This document shows positions 60,393-64,000 of a DNA stretch of 64,000 bases, piece after piece; position 1 is the first letter of the stretch, and each line of letters starts with the position of its first letter. The DNA is taken from positions 1-64,000 of IMG/VR virus record IMGVR_UViG_3300035126_001036; one strand, 5' to 3'. The stretch comes from a virus. Under the pieces are notes generated by a model. It did not search any database, was not told the DNA's origin, and saw only the letters and a program-made list of their open reading frames with translations. The position numbers were made by a program, and so were the translations under genes.

Positions 60393-60621
60393 GTTTAAAA
60401 TAGCCAGAACTTTAAAAAATATAAAGAATGATCCGAGGGTGGATTTCATTTCAGATGAAAGAAGTGGTTGGAACAATGATGGCATTTGGATTTACCTAAA
60501 ATCTCCTTATTGGAATTCTTTTTCCGAAACATCTGCTGTTCATGAATTCTCTGTTGCAGAATGTTTGGAAGTTTTCAATAATTATGTGGAAGAGAATCCT
60601 GATTATTGGAAGACGATGTGA
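60385..60621 (+). CDS. 78-residue hypothetical protein
   Basis: KIARTLKNIKNDPRVDFISDERSGWNNDGIWIYLKSPYWNSFSETSAVHEFSVAECLEVFN: alpha/beta, a phage family containing 'nDpRV..i....i...DG.wi.L'. Ends at a promoter module. Confidence 0.6.
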   Translation: MTKFKIARTLKNIKNDPRVDFISDERSGWNNDGIWIYLKSPYWNSFSETSAVHEFSVAECLEVFNNYVEENPDYWKTM

Positions 60622-60680
60622 CACTCCTCAAACTGGCCCAAGGGCGCCAAAAAGCCCTCCAGCCCCTGTTATCTTATAAA
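60618..60680 (+). promoter_or_regulatory. palindrome-hairpin-(-10) module
   Basis: Palindrome TGACACTCCTCAAACTGGCCC 60619-60639; hairpin AGGGC/GCCCT 60641-60657; -10 TATAAA 60675-60680. The leader (60681-60715) is G-rich and can fold (GGTGA...TCACC). Confidence 0.58.
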
Positions 60681-60729
60681 GGTCGGTGAGGGGGGAAGCC
60701 CTGAATTCACCAACAAACTTTTATTCATT

Positions 60730-61008
60730 ATGAACCGCGCAGAAACTATCCGTGAATTTCTTAAGGAATCTGGTTCCACTATCATCTCTGTAGAATTTGT
60801 AAAAAAGAACGGCGAATCCCGCAAGATCCAATTTAACCCGCGTGATCGCCAAGAAATTGTAGGAACCGGCACTAATTCCACCAACCCTGACATTATTCGC
60901 GTGAGGGATTTTAAGATTGCAAAAGATCAAGGTGAAAAAGCCTGGCGGTCTTTTGATGTCAATCGTGTAATTTCTATCACCTCAAACGGAAACACCTTTA
61001 ACTTCTGA
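60730..61008 (+). CDS. SH3-barrel protein (WYL_2-like)
   Basis: 92 residues: IREFLKESGSTIISVEFVKKNGESRKIQFNPRDRQEIVGTGT...PDIIRVRDFKIAKDQGEKAWRSFDVNRVISITSNG. This is the conserved phage SH3-like beta-barrel family (kkdGs.R.mn.....i.G.g.......ii.VrD......WRsfn..rV..i). Function unknown; perhaps nucleic-acid binding. Own promoter. Confidence 0.75.
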   Translation: MNRAETIREFLKESGSTIISVEFVKKNGESRKIQFNPRDRQEIVGTGTNSTNPDIIRVRDFKIAKDQGEKAWRSFDVNRVISITSNGNTFNF

Positions 61009-61026
61009 TCATAAATCAACAGATTA

Positions 61027-61263
61027 ATGCTAAAACTCTCTTACAGCAGAAAAAATGACCCATTTAAATATGTGACTGTTCTTGGAGACCCATTAGGTAT
61101 TTCTGATCTTTATTGGCAGTTGACTCATAACTATCGGTCACAAGATGGGGCAGAAATAGAAGAAATTAAGATCACAAATCTTGATGGTGTAGAATTGGAT
61201 ATTAAAGAGTTTTTACGAAATCCATTTGGCCAAATTACACCGCTTTCTTCTTTTTCAGATTAA
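61027..61263 (+). CDS. 78-residue hypothetical protein
   Basis: KLSYSRKNDPFKYVTVLGDPLGISDLYWQLTHNYRSQDGAEIEEIKITNLDGVELDIKEFL. Resembles immunity-protein-like small alpha/beta folds (GDp.GL..L...i...); no function assigned. Confidence 0.6.
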   Translation: MLKLSYSRKNDPFKYVTVLGDPLGISDLYWQLTHNYRSQDGAEIEEIKITNLDGVELDIKEFLRNPFGQITPLSSFSD

Positions 61264-61325
61264 TGCTTTACATTAAAATCGCAATCATTGTTTCTCTTGA
61301 TCTTATTGGAATTATGGGTGATTGA
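61263..61325 (+). CDS. 20-residue hydrophobic peptide
   Basis: MLYIKIAIIVSLDLIGIMGD; TAATG overlap with the upstream stop. Weak. Confidence 0.3.
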   Translation: MLYIKIAIIVSLDLIGIMGD

Positions 61326-61377
61326 GATATTCCAGCCCATGAATGTAAAGGGCCAATTAATTCTTGTTTGAAATTCT

Positions 61378-61402
61378 GAGGCCCCATAGGGCCTCTTTTT
61401 TT
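61378..61402 (+). terminator. strong Rho-independent terminator
   Basis: TGAGGCCC-cata-GGGCCTC followed by T7. Separates the early-type array from the late-type genes beyond. Confidence 0.85.
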
Positions 61403-61404
61403 GT

Positions 61405-61411
61405 CTAAATA
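61405..61411 (+). promoter_or_regulatory. late-type promoter box CTAAATA
   Basis: Directly after the terminator, 22 bp before the ATG at 61433, the same spacing as at 2663 and 42817. Confidence 0.55.
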
Positions 61412-61432
61412 GTAGAAAATACTTACAATCTA

Positions 61433-61762
61433 ATGGAAGAAGTTATTCTATTTTTGATGCAAGAAGGTTTCGCATCTGATGTAAAAAGCGCAATTCATAT
61501 TTATGAGGCAATGAGTGACGAATGGTTAGACACAATCGACGAAAAACTTTCCTATACACAGGGCCAACCATTACCCAAAAAAGATCAAGAAGCACTTAAA
61601 ACAATTCAACAGAGATTATATGGCCCAGGCGGTCCTTATGAAGGTAAACGTGGAATTACTCCCACTGGAAATAGACAATCCACCCCTAGAGTAACTTTAG
61701 GTGATAATTCCAAACCAACCACAAAAAGAAAAGTAACCAGACAGACATTTGAAGTAAAATGA
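61433..61762 (+). CDS. late protein, hypothetical
   Basis: 109 residues: helical start (EEVILFLMQEGFASDVKSAIHIYEAMSDEWLDTI) and a basic disordered tail (GGPYEGKRGITPTGNRQSTPRVTLGDNSKPTTKRKVTR). The 'fL..eGfA.s...A..i...MSdeW...i' start is known to me from small cyanophage structural-region proteins. Overlaps the next gene. Confidence 0.6.
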   Translation: MEEVILFLMQEGFASDVKSAIHIYEAMSDEWLDTIDEKLSYTQGQPLPKKDQEALKTIQQRLYGPGGPYEGKRGITPTGNRQSTPRVTLGDNSKPTTKRKVTRQTFEVK

Positions 61763-62127
61763 CCCAAAGATCCCAAGAAATAATTAGAACAATCAAAAAA
61801 GCCGGATCCGAGGCCGGTGACCGCACCCTAGACCTTAACCGCAAGGAAGTTGAGGACCTGAGGCAAAATACAAAGAAGACCTACAAACAATTTCTTGAGG
61901 CCGTAACTCCAAAACTTGGAATGAGCAAGTCTTATGGTGATTCAGACTATCAAGAAAGGTTACAAAAACAAAGAAAGAAAGAACAAGAAAAAAAAGAAGC
62001 CGGGAGACAAAAAACATCAGACGAACTGTATAAAGAAAGAACCAGAGGGAGAGGAATCAGAGCAACCAATAAAGAAGGCCAAAAAGGATGGATTAAAAAT
62101 GGTAAATTTACAGTAGGCGATTGGTAA
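61759..62127 (+). CDS. basic late protein with KTYKQFLEA motif
   Basis: 122 residues, strongly basic: KKTYKQFLEAVTPKLGMSKSYG in the middle, then a Lys/Glu-rich tail (EDLRQN...KKEQEKKEAGRQKT). The KTYKQFLEA stretch resembles T4-type capsid-targeting sequences but is internal here. Perhaps a head-associated protein. Confidence 0.55.
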   Translation: MTQRSQEIIRTIKKAGSEAGDRTLDLNRKEVEDLRQNTKKTYKQFLEAVTPKLGMSKSYGDSDYQERLQKQRKKEQEKKEAGRQKTSDELYKERTRGRGIRATNKEGQKGWIKNGKFTVGDW

Positions 62128-62171
62128 ACTGTCCACTAATGTCCTTCAACGGGGCATTTTTTGTTTATAAT
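62123..62171 (+). promoter_or_regulatory. half-palindrome, hairpin and -10
   Basis: GGTAAACTGTCCAC at 62123-62136; hairpin TGTCC/GGGGCA 62140-62156 with T5; -10 TATAAT 62166-62171 (29 bp gap); gene at 62194. Confidence 0.6.
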
Positions 62172-62193
62172 CGTTGAAATTCATCACAAAACA

Positions 62194-62376
62194 ATGGATA
62201 AAAAAGAAATTAAGGCCGCGATTAAGGAAATTGAGCAAGAACAACTCTCTAGAGAATTGAGGCAAAGTTTTATTGAAAAGGGCGTTTATGGGTGGTATCG
62301 AGATCCTGAAACTCCTGATTGTAAAATCACAAAAAAGGGGTGGATGAAAAGGGGAATTATCACCTGGGTCGATTGA
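62194..62376 (+). CDS. 60-residue hypothetical protein
   Basis: KKEIKAAIKEIEQEQLSRELRQSFIEKGVYGWYRDPETPDCKITKKGWMKRGIITWVD; helix plus a small beta tail. Start set after the -10 at 62166. Confidence 0.55.
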   Translation: MDKKEIKAAIKEIEQEQLSRELRQSFIEKGVYGWYRDPETPDCKITKKGWMKRGIITWVD

Positions 62377-62388
62377 GGAACTGTCCAC
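62365..62388 (+). promoter_or_regulatory. palindrome half-site
   Basis: GGTCGATTGAGGAACTGTCCAC at the stop of 62376. A -10-like TAAACT lies at 62418-62423 (30 bp beyond). Gene at 62448. Confidence 0.45.
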
Positions 62389-62447
62389 CACTAATCACCC
62401 AACCCATCACTGTCGTTTAAACTGATTCCAGTTAAACAATTTTCGTC

Positions 62448-62756
62448 ATGGCCACTCAGGAACAGAAAACTATTTGGCTCATTGGAGCCGTGGAAAAACT
62501 GGGCAATTTGGGTTTTATGAATAGTCTTTCTCATAGGCTAGATGAGTATGGTATTTCTATATTTTGGGAAGTTGATGAAATCAGGGATATTTTGTTTGAA
62601 GATAATAATGAACTAAAAATGTACATTTATGGGTGGTTTCATGAGGATCTTGATGATGAAGATCTAGATGATCTTTATGATATTGTTTTAACTTTTAAAA
62701 ATAATAGAAATAAAGTATTTACATACGGAATGAATAACTTTCTTCTTGTTAAATAG
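62448..62756 (+). CDS. 102-residue hypothetical protein
   Basis: EQKTIWLIGAVEKLGNLGFMNSLSHRLDEYGISIFWEVDEIRDILFEDNNELKMYIYGWFHEDLDDEDLDDLYDIV; acidic, helical. No family recognised. Confidence 0.55.
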   Translation: MATQEQKTIWLIGAVEKLGNLGFMNSLSHRLDEYGISIFWEVDEIRDILFEDNNELKMYIYGWFHEDLDDEDLDDLYDIVLTFKNNRNKVFTYGMNNFLLVK

Positions 62757-62766
62757 TTAAAAAGTC

Positions 62767-62895
62767 ATGAACACTCCCAATTGGCAACACAACTCCGAGA
62801 AGAAAAAGAAAACTCGGGGAATTTCTAAAGGAAAAATTAAATCTAGGAAACAGGTTCTTAAGTGTCTTAAGAAGAAGTACAATATAAATAATTAA
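62767..62895 (+). CDS. 42-residue basic peptide
   Basis: NTPNWQHNSEKKKKTRGISKGKIKSRKQVLKCLKKKYNINN; Lys-rich, could bind nucleic acid. The late box for the next gene overlaps its end. Confidence 0.4.
   Translation: MNTPNWQHNSEKKKKTRGISKGKIKSRKQVLKCLKKKYNINN
62883..62890 (+). promoter_or_regulatory. late-type promoter box TATAAATA
   Basis: Exact T4 late consensus 20 bp before the ATG at 62910. Confidence 0.55.
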
Positions 62896-62909
62896 AATAT
62901 TTAAATTAG

Positions 62910-63422
62910 ATGAAGACCTATAAGCAGTTCATGATTGAATGTGATGAGATAAACGAATCATCACTTTCTAGAATAATGAGAAAATCCCAAAAAGGTGGGA
63001 TGGCCATTATGTCTGCTGAAAGAGGAGATAAGTCTAAAGAAGAAAATAAAGAAAGATCAAGTCAACTTAAAAGAGATATAAAAGGCGCCGGTCTTCCTGG
63101 TCCGACCGCAGTTTCTGGTCGTTATGTAGAAAATCCAGGTACACCACAAGAAAAAAGAGTCTCAGAAAGAAGTTTTGTTGTAAGTCCAGGTAAACAAGGT
63201 AAAAGAAAGTTTAAAAAAACTCTTAAAAAATTAGGAAAGAAGTATAATCAAGATTCTGTTCTAATCCAACGTAAGCCTAGTGGAAGTGCTACTCTTACTG
63301 GAACTTCTAAAACTTCCTGGCCTGGTGAAAACAAAAACGTAAATGTCGGAAAAATGAGGCCAGGAAGAACCGGGGAATTTGATACCAAAATTAAGAACAA
63401 AACTTTTACTATAGAGCCATAA
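62910..63422 (+). CDS. candidate internal head protein with capsid-targeting sequence
   Basis: 170 residues, basic. The first ten residues MKTYKQFMIE closely match the T4 capsid-targeting sequence (MKTYQEFIAE type) that directs internal proteins into the prohead and is cut after Glu by the head protease. The rest is rich in Lys, Ser and Gly (SQLKRDIKGAGLPGPTAVSGRYVENPGTPQEKR...GKRKFKKTLKKLGKKYNQDS). Late promoter upstream. An injected effector or DNA-condensing protein is plausible; inference only. Confidence 0.6.
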   Translation: MKTYKQFMIECDEINESSLSRIMRKSQKGGMAIMSAERGDKSKEENKERSSQLKRDIKGAGLPGPTAVSGRYVENPGTPQEKRVSERSFVVSPGKQGKRKFKKTLKKLGKKYNQDSVLIQRKPSGSATLTGTSKTSWPGENKNVNVGKMRPGRTGEFDTKIKNKTFTIEP

Positions 63423-63423
63423 A

Positions 63424-63481
63424 GTAGACAGTTTTTTAAGTGTCTACTAAAAAGTCGGTGCTATTAATTTTCTGTTAAATT
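63424..63481 (+). promoter_or_regulatory. palindrome/-10 promoter module
   Basis: Perfect inverted repeat GTAGACA...TGTCTAC 63424-63447; -10 candidates TATTAA 63462 or TAAATT 63476-63481, the latter at the usual spacing; gene at 63506. Confidence 0.58.
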
Positions 63482-63505
63482 GTATTCGTTAAACGCATTT
63501 CAAAC

Positions 63506-63676
63506 ATGAAACTCAAATTTGAACATTTTGTTGATCATGATTCAAAAAAGGTCTGGTTTAAGTGTTCTAGTTCCGTAACCGCAACGGCCATTCCAGAAAT
63601 TACTAAAAAGTATTTTCCTGGTTATACTGGACACATTGCAAGTGACGATTATTTTAATGAACTACCGCGAAGCTAA
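63506..63676 (+). CDS. 56-residue hypothetical protein
   Basis: KLKFEHFVDHDSKKVWFKCSSSVTATAIPEITKKYFPGYTGHIASDDYFNELPRS; small alpha/beta. Overlaps the next ORF by 20 bp. Confidence 0.5.
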   Translation: MKLKFEHFVDHDSKKVWFKCSSSVTATAIPEITKKYFPGYTGHIASDDYFNELPRS

Positions 63677-63926
63677 AGACATCGCGGTTTCCTGCTTTAA
63701 ACTTATGAAAAATACTCACTACTTTGAAGTCACTGCTCTTATCAATCAAAAGATTGAACGAGCAGTTATTGAGGGATTTAATTCTCGGGATGTTAAGTTT
63801 CAGGTAGAGCAGAATTGGAGAGAAAATCAAATGTATGACCATAAAGTTATTAAAATTACTCCTTCTACCGTAAGTGATTATGAGGCTTATTGGAATTCTA
63901 TACACAATAGCCGATGTGACACCTGA
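63657..63926 (+). CDS. 89-residue hypothetical protein
   Basis: NYREAKDIAVSCFKLMKNTHYFEVTALINQKIERAVIEGFNSRDVKFQVEQNWRENQMYDHKVIKITPSTVSDYEAYW; alpha/beta. The overlap with the upstream ORF leaves the exact start open. Confidence 0.55.
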   Translation: MNYREAKDIAVSCFKLMKNTHYFEVTALINQKIERAVIEGFNSRDVKFQVEQNWRENQMYDHKVIKITPSTVSDYEAYWNSIHNSRCDT

Positions 63927-63974
63927 TTAACTGGCACAAGCACCCGACCAGACCGGCCAATTCTCTTTTATACT
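63917..63974 (+). promoter_or_regulatory. palindrome/-10 module for a gene beyond the window
   Basis: Palindrome TGACACCTGATTAACTGGCAC 63917-63937; -10 TATACT 63969-63974 (31 bp gap); an ATG at 63998-64000 begins the next gene. Confidence 0.62.
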
Positions 63975-64000
63975 GTCTTTAGTTCAACCAGATTATTATG

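Noticed and set aside
5697-63974. Recurrent palindromes as a CRISPR array
   Set aside because: Copies are dispersed between genes with no regular spacers.

Overview
This window reads as part of a large, strictly lytic tailed-phage genome, most likely a T4-like myovirus that infects cyanobacteria. Supporting this are the very tight packing of small ORFs almost all on one strand, ATGA/TAATG overlaps, phage nucleic-acid enzymes (ATP-dependent DNA ligase, RNA ligase, polynucleotide kinase, SF2 helicase, DEDDh exonuclease, TOPRIM primase-like protein), HNH and GIY-YIG endonucleases, a tRNA, T4-type late promoter boxes, and tail-fibre and GC-rich ORFs whose style I recognise from Synechococcus phages. 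The backbone is AT-rich; two GC-rich islands (about 318-2625 and 49560-50465) look acquired. The cyanobacterial host is an inference.

Layout. 1-2624: 3' end of a collagen-like tail fibre that switches to a GC-rich receptor-binding-type module, followed by a seven-repeat beta-propeller protein and two small partners. 2692-5733: a GH130/43-like propeller and a glycosyltransferase-methyltransferase fusion. 5778-10581: helicase, RNA-repair genes (RNA ligase, kinase, separate phosphatase) and an HNH nuclease. 10578-21736: arrays of very small genes, many membrane peptides, plus a C-type-lectin-like variable protein (13600), a PcfJ-like protein and a second phosphoesterase. 22031-23735: an IS607-family element. 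23815-33207: micro-gene arrays with many paralogue pairs, including two ValRS-tail/Vs-like proteins. 33257-34456: an orphan tnpB on the minus strand. 34762-41175: DNA ligase and small genes. 41279-49441: GIY-YIG nuclease, glycosidase, TerL-like ATPase fragment, DEDDh exonuclease. 49475-54733: GC-rich ORF, the second variable protein, tRNA-Leu(CAA). 54832-63926: zinc-ribbon proteins, a split TOPRIM gene, a second HNH gene, an SH3-barrel protein and a candidate internal head protein.

Regulation. The most striking signal is a 24-bp palindrome (half-site GTNGACASTT, centre N4) repeated nearly 40 times, always on the + strand between transcription units, with its right edge about 29-32 bp upstream of a TATAAT-like -10 and no -35 box. 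Many copies carry a terminator-like hairpin between palindrome and -10. This resembles the mobile promoter/stem-loop cassettes (PeSL) described for T4-like phages, but the fixed-distance palindrome suggests a dimeric regulator bound near -53. A second class, TATAAATA/CTAAATA, sits about 20-22 bp upstream of the likely virion genes at 2692, 42845, 52577, 61433 and 62910.

Two paralogous proteins (13600 and 50952) have near-identical bodies and a densely substituted C-terminal block flanked by identity, as expected for diversity-generating-retroelement targets; no reverse transcriptase or template repeat was seen in the window. Four genes are each split by an apparent one-base loss in a homopolymer, so sequencing error must be considered.
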